Of a DNA stretch of 64,000 nucleotides, positions 37,218 to 45,392 are shown in pieces. Made by a program: the position numbers and the translations under genes. The notes beneath the pieces were generated by a model that ran no database searches, had not been told where the DNA came from, and worked only from the letters and a program-made list of their open reading frames with translations. Within the stretch, counting starts at the first letter, position 1. Every line of letters starts with the position of its first letter. Origin of the DNA: Clostridia bacterium (GTDB lineage Bacteria > Bacillota > Clostridia > Oscillospirales > Ruminococcaceae); the NCBI GenBank assembly GCA_021152595.1, contig JAGKVC010000001.1, forward strand, positions 29,571-93,570, read 5' to 3'.

Positions 37218-38369
37218 TTAGTTCCATTCTCTTAATTCGGATACAATTCTTGTAAGTTCATTCACACACGCATCAATATCCTGCTCGGTATTTGCTTCGC
37301 AAAGCGTCAAACGCAATGCACCGCGGATAAATTCATCCGGTATCGCCATTGCCTGCAAAACATGTGAAGGAATGATTGTTTCACGGCTATGGCATGCAGA
37401 ACCGGTTGCGGCGGATATTCCGCATCTGGAAAGCTGATCAATCAGAATTGTTCCGTTGACATCTTTTATACAGCAGCTGAAATGATTCGGCAGTCTTCTT
37501 TCAGGATCACCTGTCAGAATGACATCCTCGATTTCATTTATGATTCTCTTCTGCAAATAGTCTTTTCTTTTTTTCAGAATTGCTGCCGACATATCCATTT
37601 CTGCGCAGCTTTTTTCGGCAGCATATCCCATACCGACGATTGCCGCCGTGTTTTCAGTTCCGCTGCGCATGGACTTTTCCTGAGAGCCGCCGAAGATCAG
37701 CGGCTTTATGGGTGTTCCGTTTTTAATATATAAAAAGCCGACGCCTTTCGGACCGTGAAATTTATGGGAGCTCGCACTCAAAAGATCAAATTCATCATTT
37801 GAGGCATTTACGGGAATGTGTCCATAGGCTTGCACAGCATCCGTATGAAACAATACGCCGTGTTGATGCGCAATATGTGCAAGATCCCTGACAGGCTGAA
37901 TTGTGCCGACTTCATTATTCGCTGTCATAATTGAAACCAAGATGGTATCTTTTCGGATATTGTCGGCAAGCTGAACCGGATCTACACGTCCGCAGCTGTC
38001 AACATCCAGATATGTGACCGAGAAACCGATTGATTCCAGATAGCGGCATGTTTCCAAAACAGCACTGTGTTCAATTTTGGAGGTGATGATATGCCTGCCT
38101 TTCTGATACAATGCTCTTGCAATGCCGATCAGTGCCCAATTATCCGACTCTGTTCCGCCGGACGTAAAATAGATTTCATCCTTATGCGCATTTATCGTAT
38201 CTGCAATTTTAATCCTTGCGTTTTGTATTTCATTTCGTACCTGAACGGAATCATGATAAACAGCAGATGGATTTGCAAACTGTTCATAAATATACGGACA
38301 CATCTTCCGGAACCCTTCTGAATAGATCCGTGTTGATGCCGAATTATCAAAATACATATTTTCGTTCAT
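37218..38369 (-). CDS. NifS/IscS-like cysteine desulfurase
   Basis: 383 residues, fold-type I PLP enzyme. Substrate and PLP motifs: MYFDNSASTR, YFTSGGTESDN, HTDAVQAYGH, the PLP lysine in SASSHKFHGPKG, and the active Cys in GSACHSRE. It takes sulfur from cysteine as a persulfide. Lying between the 110-residue protein and the PqqD-protease gene, it may donate sulfur to the peptides (for example thio- or persulfide groups) or to an unseen cofactor; a housekeeping iron-sulfur role is possible but no IscU or other Fe-S gene is near. Confidence 0.88.
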   Translation of the reverse strand: MNENMYFDNSASTRIYSEGFRKMCPYIYEQFANPSAVYHDSVQVRNEIQNARIKIADTINAHKDEIYFTSGGTESDNWALIGIARALYQKGRHIITSKIEHSAVLETCRYLESIGFSVTYLDVDSCGRVDPVQLADNIRKDTILVSIMTANNEVGTIQPVRDLAHIAHQHGVLFHTDAVQAYGHIPVNASNDEFDLLSASSHKFHGPKGVGFLYIKNGTPIKPLIFGGSQEKSMRSGTENTAAIVGMGYAAEKSCAEMDMSAAILKKRKDYLQKRIINEIEDVILTGDPERRLPNHFSCCIKDVNGTILIDQLSRCGISAATGSACHSRETIIPSHVLQAMAIPDEFIRGALRLTLCEANTEQDIDACVNELTRIVSELREWN

Positions 38370-38394
38370 GATTCAACCGTCCTGTGTCGTTCAT

Positions 38395-38727
38395 TTAGAT
38401 TTTTTCTGCTCTGATTTTTACAATATCCGGCTCCCATGCAATTCCTTCAAGGAATTCTGCCGGAAGCTCGCTGAGTTGAAATTCACATGTTTGTTCCATA
38501 TTTGATGTAAGATGCTTTTGAAATTCATTCAACAGATTACCGGTAATAGCCGATCGCGTTACGATACACGGCTCATCATTTTGATATTCATCATGACTGA
38601 TTTTCAGAATGTAATTCTCGCTTGGCACCAGTTCTGAAATCATAACGCTCTGTATCAGATTGTTGTTCTGGTCAAAGCATCTTAATATCAAACGGTTATT
38701 CTTTTTTCGCTGGAAAATCTTTATCAT
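38395..38727 (-). CDS. 110-residue protein of the peptide operon, unknown
   Basis: Begins MIKIFQRKKNNRLILRCFDQ; mostly beta-strand-like with a middle segment ISHDEYQNDEPCIVTR, no membrane helix or signal peptide. No known family recognised. It is 10 bp from the CcdA-like gene and 25 bp from the desulfurase gene, so it is probably a small partner of the maturation enzymes. Confidence 0.6.
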   Translation of the reverse strand: MIKIFQRKKNNRLILRCFDQNNNLIQSVMISELVPSENYILKISHDEYQNDEPCIVTRSAITGNLLNEFQKHLTSNMEQTCEFQLSELPAEFLEGIAWEPDIVKIRAEKI

Positions 38728-38737
38728 GGCAGTTTTG

Positions 38738-39949
38738 TTAAATACCTTTCATAATAGTATAAATAATAAAGCCTAAAAAGAACAAAACATTCAGCAATTT
38801 GATGTATACCAGTTTGTCCGTAAACTTTACGGACATTTCAAAAGCATTTTTTCCGCGTGAAACCATTAAGACAATCAGAAACAGAGGCAATCCGCAGAGC
38901 ACGCTGTATAACAGCATGTAACCCATAGCTGTTCCGAGTGAATATTGCGTGTTTGTTGAGTGGATCATATTCACGATCGTCATCAGATAGATCTGACCTG
39001 AACATAAAAACTCAGTACATGCAATCAAAGCACCGATTGCAATGCCGATTACACTCAATATGATTCCGTTGTCATAATTTGCAGCTTTTCGTATGAGATT
39101 GTGATTGAATTTTCTGAAGGAAGCAGGAATCTGTGCAGCAAAATCTTTTTTTCTGCCCAGAACAATATTGATAAAGTCATAAAGATTCTCCAGCAGCAGT
39201 ATCGTATATAAGCCTAATAAAACGATGTTTACAAATCGCAGGAGATTGGTATTCTCAATATAAGCAAACGATCTGAAGAGAATTGTTCCGAGCAAAAAAA
39301 ATGAAATCGTCTTTCCGATACAGAACGAAAGCCCGACTCGAAGAATATGTTTTGATTTTCTGCTTGCCAGAGCAATCAGCAGAAACAGCATCATCGAAAA
39401 CGAACACGGATTCAGGCTGTTCACCAATGCGGATGAGCATAGTTTCAGCAGATCAATCGAAGTATTGCTCTTTGCGTATGCACTGCTTTCCAGGATTTCT
39501 TCCGGAAGGCGCGCGTTCGCGTAGTTTTCCTGTTCCAGAACAGAAAGGAATTTTGTTTTTATATTGGCACTTCCCTGAAGGTATGTGTTTCCTATAAAAA
39601 CGATCGGGACATTGTTTGCTTCTGCTTCGCTTACCTGATAGACCTGGCAATATGCTGTGAGAAGATCAATATTGTCTTCTTCATAGATATTCATTTTTTT
39701 TACACTGACACGGTTCTTTGCAGCATTCTGATCAAAGAATTCTCCGGTCTCGTAACAGCTTTCACAAGTAGTGGAGTAAAAGTATACTGCAATCGTTTCA
39801 TCTGTGCTTTCACTTGCATAAACATGATTGATGCTGTTACCCATGATACAGAACAGCAATGATAATATGATTATGAATATTCGTAGTATGGAATTTGGAA
39901 TGTAATGTGGTTTGACGCTTTTAGACATAAAATGATTTGTTTTTTTCAT
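38738..39949 (-). CDS. Thioredoxin domain fused to CcdA/DsbD-like membrane protein
   Basis: 403 residues; I favour the ATG at 39949 (AGGAAAG lies 15 bases before, a loose fit). A basic N-terminus and membrane helix lead to an outer thioredoxin-like domain with STTCESCYETGEFF (CxxC) and NNVPIVFIGN. From about residue 180 there are six or more helices with NPCSFSMMLFLLIA and TEFLCSGQIYL, the paired Cys pattern of CcdA/DsbD that moves electrons across the membrane. It probably reduces, or keeps in order, the thiols of the exported peptides. First gene after the operon promoter. Confidence 0.85.
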   Translation of the reverse strand: MKKTNHFMSKSVKPHYIPNSILRIFIIILSLLFCIMGNSINHVYASESTDETIAVYFYSTTCESCYETGEFFDQNAAKNRVSVKKMNIYEEDNIDLLTAYCQVYQVSEAEANNVPIVFIGNTYLQGSANIKTKFLSVLEQENYANARLPEEILESSAYAKSNTSIDLLKLCSSALVNSLNPCSFSMMLFLLIALASRKSKHILRVGLSFCIGKTISFFLLGTILFRSFAYIENTNLLRFVNIVLLGLYTILLLENLYDFINIVLGRKKDFAAQIPASFRKFNHNLIRKAANYDNGIILSVIGIAIGALIACTEFLCSGQIYLMTIVNMIHSTNTQYSLGTAMGYMLLYSVLCGLPLFLIVLMVSRGKNAFEMSVKFTDKLVYIKLLNVLFFLGFIIYTIMKGI

Positions 39950-40061
39950 TATGTGTTGAACAACTTTCCTGAATATAAGTGGTGAGACGTACAAGTGAAA
40001 CTATTTTTTGAATTTGAATTATTACATTCTGTAGAAATCACGATCTAAAGATTCGATATGA

Positions 40062-40090
40062 ATTATAACATCAACTAGTCTGTCTGTCAA
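40062..40090 (-). promoter_or_regulatory. Consensus promoter of the peptide operon
   Basis: Minus-strand TTGACA (40090-40085), 17-bp spacer, TATAAT (40067-40062): a full match to consensus. The leader to the first ATG is about 105 nt. Confidence 0.85.
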
Positions 40091-40093
40091 TCA

Positions 40094-40130
40094 TTTTCCG
40101 GTGAGCGGTCGATTTTTTCCGGCGAATGGT
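40094..40130 (-). promoter_or_regulatory. LytTR-like direct repeat operator
   Basis: Two 16-bp direct repeats, ACCATTCGCCGGAAAA and ACCGCTCACCGGAAAA on the minus strand, start 21 bp apart (two helix turns) and end 3 bp before the -35. Such pairs are the usual target of LytTR regulators. No intact LytTR gene is within the window; a broken one lies at 41324. Confidence 0.6.
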
Positions 40131-40296
40131 ACTGAGATCTGATTATGAACTGATTGTCTGCTATCATCTTCCACTTTTTGATGTCACGATTTCTGAGGAA
40201 CAAGCAAAGTTTTTTTCTGAGAACCTGCCTGCCATGCAGCGATTCTGTGAAGACGAATTTCGTAAAGACGAATTTAGTAAGAAATTTGGATTTTAA
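40126..40296 (+). pseudogene. Possible 56-codon gene remnant
   Basis: An open frame starting at ATG 40126 (MVLRSDYELIVCYHLPLF ...) and ending at TAA 40296 with a duplicated acidic motif (DEFRKDEFSKKFGF). It has no ribosome-binding site and overlaps the operator. Coding-like residues suggest the end of a former gene, but this is weak. Confidence 0.25.
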
Positions 40297-40395
40297 TCCT
40301 CCTTCGTCTCGACCTCTTTGACCGGATCGGAATAAAGAATCTGCTGTCTGTTGTGATTCTGCGCTGATTGGTGCATATTACAGCGCCACCAGATA

Positions 40396-40424
40396 TTGAC
40401 ATATTGACGACTATGCTGTATAAT
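40396..40424 (+). promoter_or_regulatory. Consensus promoter of the 110-residue protein gene
   Basis: TTGACA (40396-40401), 17 bp, TATAAT (40419-40424); GGAGG and ATG at 40462 follow. Confidence 0.85.
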
Positions 40425-40461
40425 CATAGTAACAGAAATCGGTATTTATGGAGGAATCATA

Positions 40462-40794
40462 ATGACCTCAAAAAATGTTTTTGTTGGAAACTGGTCTTAT
40501 ATAATGCCTGATACGAAAGCAAACTCAAATGGGCGTATTATTCTGATTAAGAAGCTATCATTCGGACCTTGTGAAGTGTATGAATGGGGCATAGATAACA
40601 ATGGCTTACCGTATGAGGAATATAAATGGTGCGAGAATGAGTTTTTTAAGGATGAAAGCTATTTTAAACACTTAACGAAAAAAGAACTAACGGAGCAAAT
40701 TGAAAATGTAATCCGTGTATTCACGGAGAATGAATTATCAGAGTGGGTAAACGCCTATTATAAAATACTTAATTGGACAAACTCCACTATATAG
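40462..40794 (+). CDS. Small cytosolic protein, unknown, immunity-like
   Basis: 110 residues, start ATG behind ATGGAGGAATCATA. Rich in Trp, Tyr and acidic residues (EEYKWCENEFFKDESYF) with a helical C-terminus (LTEQIENVIRVFTENELSEW). There is no signal or membrane segment. As a stand-alone gene with its own strong promoter and terminator in a region of similar small genes, it resembles bacterial immunity proteins, but I cannot place it in a family. Confidence 0.6.
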   Translation: MTSKNVFVGNWSYIMPDTKANSNGRIILIKKLSFGPCEVYEWGIDNNGLPYEEYKWCENEFFKDESYFKHLTKKELTEQIENVIRVFTENELSEWVNAYYKILNWTNSTI

Positions 40795-40806
40795 AAGAAG
40801 TGACAA

Positions 40807-40836
40807 ACAGGCACAGTGCATTCTGTGCCTGTTTTT
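40807..40836 (+). terminator. Terminator of the 40462 gene
   Basis: Stem ACAGGCACAG / CTGTGCCTGT with hexaloop and TTTTT, 13 bp after the stop codon. Confidence 0.88.
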
Positions 40837-41323
40837 ATTATGGCAAAACAACTGCGGATTATATAAACGTATGAAGGATCTCAAACGGTATCTCGTCCGA
40901 AATATCCCGTATTTCACTGCCGATCGGCTTACTGAATGCATAAGGCAAATTATCAGAGCTTCATATGGGAAAAACCATAGCAGATTCCAATAAGCTAAGC
41001 CTGTACTCCGCAGCGGGGTATAGGCTGTTCACATAAAGAAAAACCGCGCATTCAGTGGATTTTCCACTAAACACGCGGTTTCAAATGCGCTTATTTCAAA
41101 GCGTGTGCGATTTCGTGTGCAGCAAATGAAGTGTGCCGAATTTCTGGTTGCGAGTTAAAATCATCTGAATTATTCGTTAAAAACTATAGCAGTATTTCCG
41201 AACCTTTGCAGTCATCATACTGTCATCTTGGCGAAATAATAGTATAATAAAGATTGGTGGCTGAAAAAATGGAAGAATTCGTTATAATTTAGATAAGGAT
41301 AACAGCATGAAAGCGATTTGCTA
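40837..41323. other. Intergenic stretch with a gene scrap and a terminator hairpin
   Basis: A 40-codon frame (40871-40993, MKDLKRYLVRNIPYFTADRL...) looks coding-like but has no start signals; it may be the end of a lost transposase or other gene. At 41041-41081, AAACCGCG / CGCGGTTT encloses AGTGGA/TCCACT and acts as a terminator for minus-strand transcripts such as the one through 41324. Nothing else is seen. Confidence 0.45.
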
Positions 41324-41631
41324 TCAATTCATGCATCTGGGCAGCATAAACGAATGTGGTATGACGGACAGTGTTTTCAGACGCTCATTGATCTTGAATG
41401 CACCACCTTCTGTATATGCAATCACATCATGTGCAAAGCTCTCGATATGCGAAATCTCAGCAGTATTCAGCCGGTAGATTTCCTCATCCCTTTTTCCGAT
41501 CAGATAATTTGCCGACGCATTGCGCTCTGTCAGAATCAGATCTGCCTGTTCATCTATTTCAATACCCTTTGCGCTCAGTTCATCTGCGATTTCCCGGTAT
41601 TTTTCTTCGGAGACTTTCAGTTTAATTTTCA
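41324..41631 (-). pseudogene. Truncated LytTR-type regulator
   Basis: About 102 residues from a TTG at 41631 (GGAAGTG upstream). The N-terminal part LKIKLKVSEEKYREIADEL ... ADLILTERN, then ISHIESFAHDVIAYT and INERLKTL are typical of small LytTR proteins that accompany DUF3021 membrane proteins. The DNA-binding domain stops about 40-50 residues early, ending in an unrelated SVIPHSFMLPRCMN. Its TTGACA-N17-TATAAT promoter is intact and it is divergent from the ABC genes. Probably inactive, unless the fragment still acts. Confidence 0.65.
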
Positions 41632-41678
41632 ATCTATCACTTCCGTTCCTGCAGCGTTTTGAGCGGTTTAGCGGTTTT

Positions 41679-41707
41679 ATTATACCATTTCTCGGTAGTT
41701 CTGTCAA
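41679..41707 (-). promoter_or_regulatory. Consensus promoter of the truncated LytTR gene
   Basis: Minus-strand TTGACA (41707-41702), 17-bp spacer, TATAAT (41684-41679). Confidence 0.8.
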
Positions 41708-41727
41708 TGAAAAACATGTGCGGAATC

Positions 41728-41763
41728 CTGCAAGTTATTCCGGTCAGTCTGCAAGCTGTTCCG
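41728..41763 (+). promoter_or_regulatory. Direct-repeat operator before the ABC operon
   Basis: CTGCAAGTTATTCCG (41728-41742) and CTGCAAGCTGTTCCG (41749-41763), 13 of 15 identical and 21 bp apart, upstream of two overlapping -10 boxes TATAATAGCGTATAAT (41783-41798) with poor -35 boxes. A weak -35 with upstream 21-bp repeats suits activation by a LytTR protein. Confidence 0.6.
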
Positions 41764-41829
41764 AAGTCATTGTGTTTGCCCGTATAATAGCGTATAATAG
41801 AACTGCAATCAATTTTAGGAGGCAATTCT

Positions 41830-42549
41830 ATGGAACAGACAGTCCAGATTCAAAATGTCAGCAAACATTACGGCAGCAAACAAATCCTGAAGAATGTTTC
41901 GTTTGAAGCAAAAAAAGGAAAAATTACGGCTTTCCTCGGGCCGAACGGTGCCGGAAAAAGCACAACGCTCCGCATTCTGCTCGGATTGGATTCGGCATCC
42001 GAGGGGAACGTCCTGATCGACGGAAAGCCCTATGCAGAGTGGGACAATCCGCTGAAAAAGGTCGGTGCCTGCTTCGACGGTGTCGGCGCACCGAATGACC
42101 GGACAGTGCGGCAGCATCTGCACATCATCGCTGTCAGCAACGGGATTCCGAAATCCCGCATTTCAGAGGTAACCGAGATTACCGGCATTGCACACAAAGC
42201 AGCATCCAAGGTCGGCAGCCTTTCACTCGGAGAAGGTCAGCGCCTCGGGATTGCTGCTGCACTGCTCGGCGATCCGCAGTTCCTGATCCTCGATGAACCG
42301 ACAAACGGTCTGGATCCCGGCGGAATCCGCTGGTTCCGGAATTTCATCCGAAAGCAGGCTGAAAACGGAAAAACAATTCTGCTTTCTTCGCACATGCTCT
42401 CGGAAGTCGAAACCATCACGGATGATGTCGTCATCATCAATCACGGCGAGATCGCAGCACAAGGCACATTAACCAGTGTCATGGATAAGCTGCCTACCCT
42501 TGAGGATCTGTTTTTCAGCCTGACGGAAGGGGGCAATGTCGCATGGTGA
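41830..42549 (+). CDS. ABC transporter ATP-binding protein, BcrA/LanF-like
   Basis: 239 residues, ATG behind TTTTAGGAGGCAATTCT. Walker A GPNGAGKST, signature LSLGEGQRLGIA, Walker B FLILDEPTNGLDPGG, switch LLSSHMLSEVE. The sequence is close to lantibiotic or bacitracin self-protection ATPases. It overlaps the first permease by 7 bp. Confidence 0.9.
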   Translation: MEQTVQIQNVSKHYGSKQILKNVSFEAKKGKITAFLGPNGAGKSTTLRILLGLDSASEGNVLIDGKPYAEWDNPLKKVGACFDGVGAPNDRTVRQHLHIIAVSNGIPKSRISEVTEITGIAHKAASKVGSLSLGEGQRLGIAAALLGDPQFLILDEPTNGLDPGGIRWFRNFIRKQAENGKTILLSSHMLSEVETITDDVVIINHGEIAAQGTLTSVMDKLPTLEDLFFSLTEGGNVAW

Positions 42550-43334
42550 CCGGATTCTGGCAGAAGCTGCACAGTGAGCTCATCAAGATCCGCAGCACAA
42601 CGGTCTGGAAGGTTGTTGCAATTCTTGTGACCGCCGCACAGGGATTTCTCGCATTTGTCTCCGCAAAGCAGAATCTCGCCGTCGGGCTGGATGCAACACC
42701 TGAAACCTGTCCGGATCTGATTGAGGCAATGCCGCCGCTCGCCTTCATGGGCTTCGATGTCATTCTGTTCAGCACGATCCCGCTGATCGTACTTGGTGCT
42801 GTGATCGGTGCCGCGGAATACAAGCAGCACTGTCTGCGCACGACGCTGCTCTCACTTGGAAAAAAGACAAATGTGTTCTTTTCCAAGACGATCGCACTGA
42901 CACTGCACGCATTGGTTCTTGCAGCGGTCTCCGTCATTCTGACGATTGCTGTTACGCACCAGACGTTCGGCGTACAAGGCCTGCGTCCGCTGATCTTCAA
43001 TGCAGAGGTCTGGCGCTATATTGTGCTCAGCATCACCGCATTGACGCTTCTGACAGTGCTGGCTTATGTCATGGCCTTTTTATGCCGGAGTGCGGTCTTT
43101 CCGCTGCTGTTCCTGATTATTCAGGCATATAATGTCGGAGATTTGCTCGCTGAGAAGTTTTTCTTCTGCCGTCTGCTGCCTGTTTCACTGGCAAACAGAC
43201 TGATTGCGAGCTCTGAATCCATGCTGACCGATCATCCTGCACAGAACATTCTGGTTCTGCTGCTTTGGGTTGCGGTAATCGGAACAGCAGCATATCTGCT
43301 CTTCCGGAAACGTGATTTACGTGGGGAATACTGA
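42543..43334 (+). CDS. ABC transporter permease
   Basis: 263 residues, six membrane helices, no nucleotide motifs; LanE/LanG- or BcrB-like topology (ABC-2 family). Overlaps the ATPase before it and shares TGATG with the permease after it. The three genes form one transporter, perhaps for antimicrobial peptide immunity. Confidence 0.82.
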   Translation: MVTGFWQKLHSELIKIRSTTVWKVVAILVTAAQGFLAFVSAKQNLAVGLDATPETCPDLIEAMPPLAFMGFDVILFSTIPLIVLGAVIGAAEYKQHCLRTTLLSLGKKTNVFFSKTIALTLHALVLAAVSVILTIAVTHQTFGVQGLRPLIFNAEVWRYIVLSITALTLLTVLAYVMAFLCRSAVFPLLFLIIQAYNVGDLLAEKFFFCRLLPVSLANRLIASSESMLTDHPAQNILVLLLWVAVIGTAAYLLFRKRDLRGEY

Positions 43335-44059
43335 TGTACAGATCATATTTTAAGAGTGAATGTCTCAAATTTGTCTATAACCGCTGGCTGCTGCTCTGCA
43401 CAGCAGGTATTCTGATTTTTATTCCTGCAATGGTACTAACACTTGATTCATTTGCAGGAGAATCCGGCGAGCTGCTTTACAGAAGTAAAATGATGCAGGG
43501 CTTCTATCTCGGACAGGTCGGATATTGTGTCCTTGCGGCGCTGTACTTCGGGCAGGAATATCTGCGTTCCACCCTGCGGACAGGTCTGCTCTGCGTTCCG
43601 AAGCGATTCGGGTTCCTTGCTGCAAAGCTCACCTGCATTCTTCTCTGGACAGTGGTGCTGATGTTTGCTGTCAGCCTGATTTCTGTCCTGACGCTCCACT
43701 TTGCATACGGCACGGCAGACAGCACCGAATCCGTTGCAGCACTGATCCGCTGCATGATTCCGGCATATCTCTCCACGCTGGAGCTCACGCTGCTCACTGC
43801 CGCAATCGTGATCCTGACGCGCTCGCAGATTGTATCCATCGCAATTCTGATCTCCCTGATTCTGGGACTCGGAAGCCTGCTGCTGCAATACAGCAGTATG
43901 ATGCGGTATCTGCCGGTGCTCGCTTCCATGAACAGCTTTCTGATTATGGAAACGACTGCCTATCTTCCGGTTGGGCAGGGGATCGCCGTGCAGGGAATCT
44001 GGTGTGCCGTGCTGCTCCTGATTGAAGGAATTGTTTTCCGGAAACGATATGTCAGATAA
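43334..44059 (+). CDS. ABC transporter permease, second subunit
   Basis: 241 residues, six membrane helices (for example LLLCTAGILIFIPAMVLTL). Similar size and topology to its neighbour, as in LanE/LanG pairs. Last gene of the three-gene operon. Confidence 0.82.
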   Translation: MYRSYFKSECLKFVYNRWLLLCTAGILIFIPAMVLTLDSFAGESGELLYRSKMMQGFYLGQVGYCVLAALYFGQEYLRSTLRTGLLCVPKRFGFLAAKLTCILLWTVVLMFAVSLISVLTLHFAYGTADSTESVAALIRCMIPAYLSTLELTLLTAAIVILTRSQIVSIAILISLILGLGSLLLQYSSMMRYLPVLASMNSFLIMETTAYLPVGQGIAVQGIWCAVLLLIEGIVFRKRYVR

Positions 44060-44069
44060 CAATAAAACA

Positions 44070-44102
44070 AGCAGGTGCACGCGAAAAAAGCGTGCGCCTG
44101 CT
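44070..44102. terminator. Bidirectional terminator
   Basis: 13-bp stem AGCAGGTGCACGC / GCGTGCGCCTGCT with one G-U pair. On the minus strand it is followed by TTGTTTT, so it serves the broken gene ending at 44108 best. Confidence 0.8.
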
Positions 44103-44107
44103 GATTG

Positions 44108-44611
44108 TTATGCAAGGAACTGTTCCTTTGCAAGTTCCCGATAAAGCGGAACCGTTTCCAAAAGCTCCTGATGGCTGCCTTTACCAACGATTCTGCCATG
44201 CTCCAGCACATAGATCGTATCGGCGTTGACCGTTGTCGAAAGGCGGTGTGCTGACATAATGACAGTCTTTTTGCCATGCAACCCGTCAACGACATTTTTG
44301 ATAATCTTCTCGTTGATACTGTCCAGATTGGATGTCAGTTCATCCAGCAGTATGATATCTGCTTTGGAAAGCAGGGCGCGCGCCATTGCAATGCGCTGTT
44401 TTTCTCCGCCTGAAAGTCCGGAGCCGGTTTCATCAATCATCTGATACAGACCGTCCATGCTGCGTTCCACCAGATACGTCAGATTGACATTTTGCAGTGC
44501 TTGCAGCGTGAATCCCGAAGCAGGAAAGCTGCACAGATAAGCGTAGACGCTCAGTTCCTGCGCGTCCAGCCCCAGCTCAAAGATGTGATTGCTTAACCGA
44601 AACAGGCTCAC
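44108..44611 (-). pseudogene. Chimeric remnant: HTH-type N-terminus joined to ABC ATPase C-terminus
   Basis: From a GTG at 44611 with AAGGAGGTCGCACA in front. The first about 35 residues (MSLFRLSNHIFELGLDAQE LSVYAYLCSF, in pieces) look like the N-terminus of a small helix-turn-helix protein of mobile elements. They run into an exporter ATPase lacking Walker A but with LSGGEKQRIAMARALLSKA, IILLDELTSNLDS and SAHRLSTTVNADTIYVLEHG. This is what a deletion between two genes would leave. Not expected to hydrolyse ATP. Confidence 0.7.
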
Positions 44612-44636
44612 TGTGCGACCTCCTTCTTGTTGATAG

Positions 44637-44665
44637 TTGACTTTCGGGGGTAGGTTTGCTATAAT
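44637..44665 (+). promoter_or_regulatory. Promoter of small-gene module A
   Basis: TTGACT, 17 bp, TATAAT, the -10 preceded by GC. The same TTGACT-N15-GCTATAAT layout recurs at 45303, 51706 and 54180. Confidence 0.8.
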
Positions 44666-44701
44666 GAGAGAAGCAGTAATCAATGGAAAGGAGCGAACGC
44701 A

Positions 44702-45216
44702 GTGAGTATTCAATATTTCCGTGATGAACTCATCGACATTCTGAAAAAAAGGGACTTTTCCAAACTGGCGTTCCGCAAGTTCAACAACGGAGTTCCCTAT
44801 GCGTACTGCATTCTTTTTACGACCGGCACATCCGCTGATGAAGACGAAGCATTTGCGAATGGCACACCCGATTCTGTTGAAGTTTCCGTTCACACCCCTG
44901 ACAATAAGATTTCTGACGAAACAGCGGATCGGATGATTGATGTGCTGGAGCATCTGGATGAATGTATCCAAAGAGGGCATACGACTGGATGAGCAAGCAT
45001 GACCTGCCCTATGCGTGGCTGCTTAAGAAGGAATATCCCATGTGCGAGCTGGATTTCGGTGTCGCTTCCATTGAGCCTCGCAACAAATTAAAGGCCGGCG
45101 GCAGTTTTTCACTTATCTTCGATATGCCGGGATCTGAAGATAATCCCTGGCATTGTGACGTATGGTTCCATTACTATAATTTGCCGCCGTACAAGAGCGA
45201 AAAAGATCTCTGGTGA
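44702..45216 (+). pseudogene. Frameshifted immunity-like gene (module A)
   Basis: GTG at 44702 after GGAAAGGAGCG opens a frame (MSIQYFRDELIDILKKRDFS ...) that reaches DVLEHLDECIQR and then stops at 44992. A second frame continues with RAYDWMSKHDLPYAWLLKKEY to 45216. The gene at 51795 reads through the same place (DVLEHWDECLKQVYGWLRFWDF), so this is one gene split by a two-base gain or one-base loss at CAAAGAGGGC. Function unknown; small acidic cytosolic protein. Confidence 0.7.
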
Positions 45217-45254
45217 ATGCAGCCGTTTGAAATGCATCAACAGCCTCATCACAG

Positions 45255-45291
45255 AACCGGATAACCATCTAGCAAACGGTTATCCGGTTTT
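45255..45291 (+). terminator. Terminator of module A
   Basis: AACCGGATAACC / GGTTATCCGGTT followed by TTTT, within a longer segment TCATCACAGAACCGGATAACC shared exactly with module B. Confidence 0.88.
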
Positions 45292-45302
45292 GACTTATCT
45301 GG

Positions 45303-45331
45303 TTGACTTTTGAGTTTGGTTTTGCTATAAT
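45303..45331 (+). promoter_or_regulatory. Promoter of module B
   Basis: TTGACT, 17 bp, TATAAT; 12 bp after the preceding terminator and very like the module A promoter (GGTTT.GCTATAATGAG). Confidence 0.8.
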
Positions 45332-45392
45332 GAGGACATATGGCAAACAAACAGCTTACGAAGAAAAATCTGTATTAACAGGAGGGTTAGCT

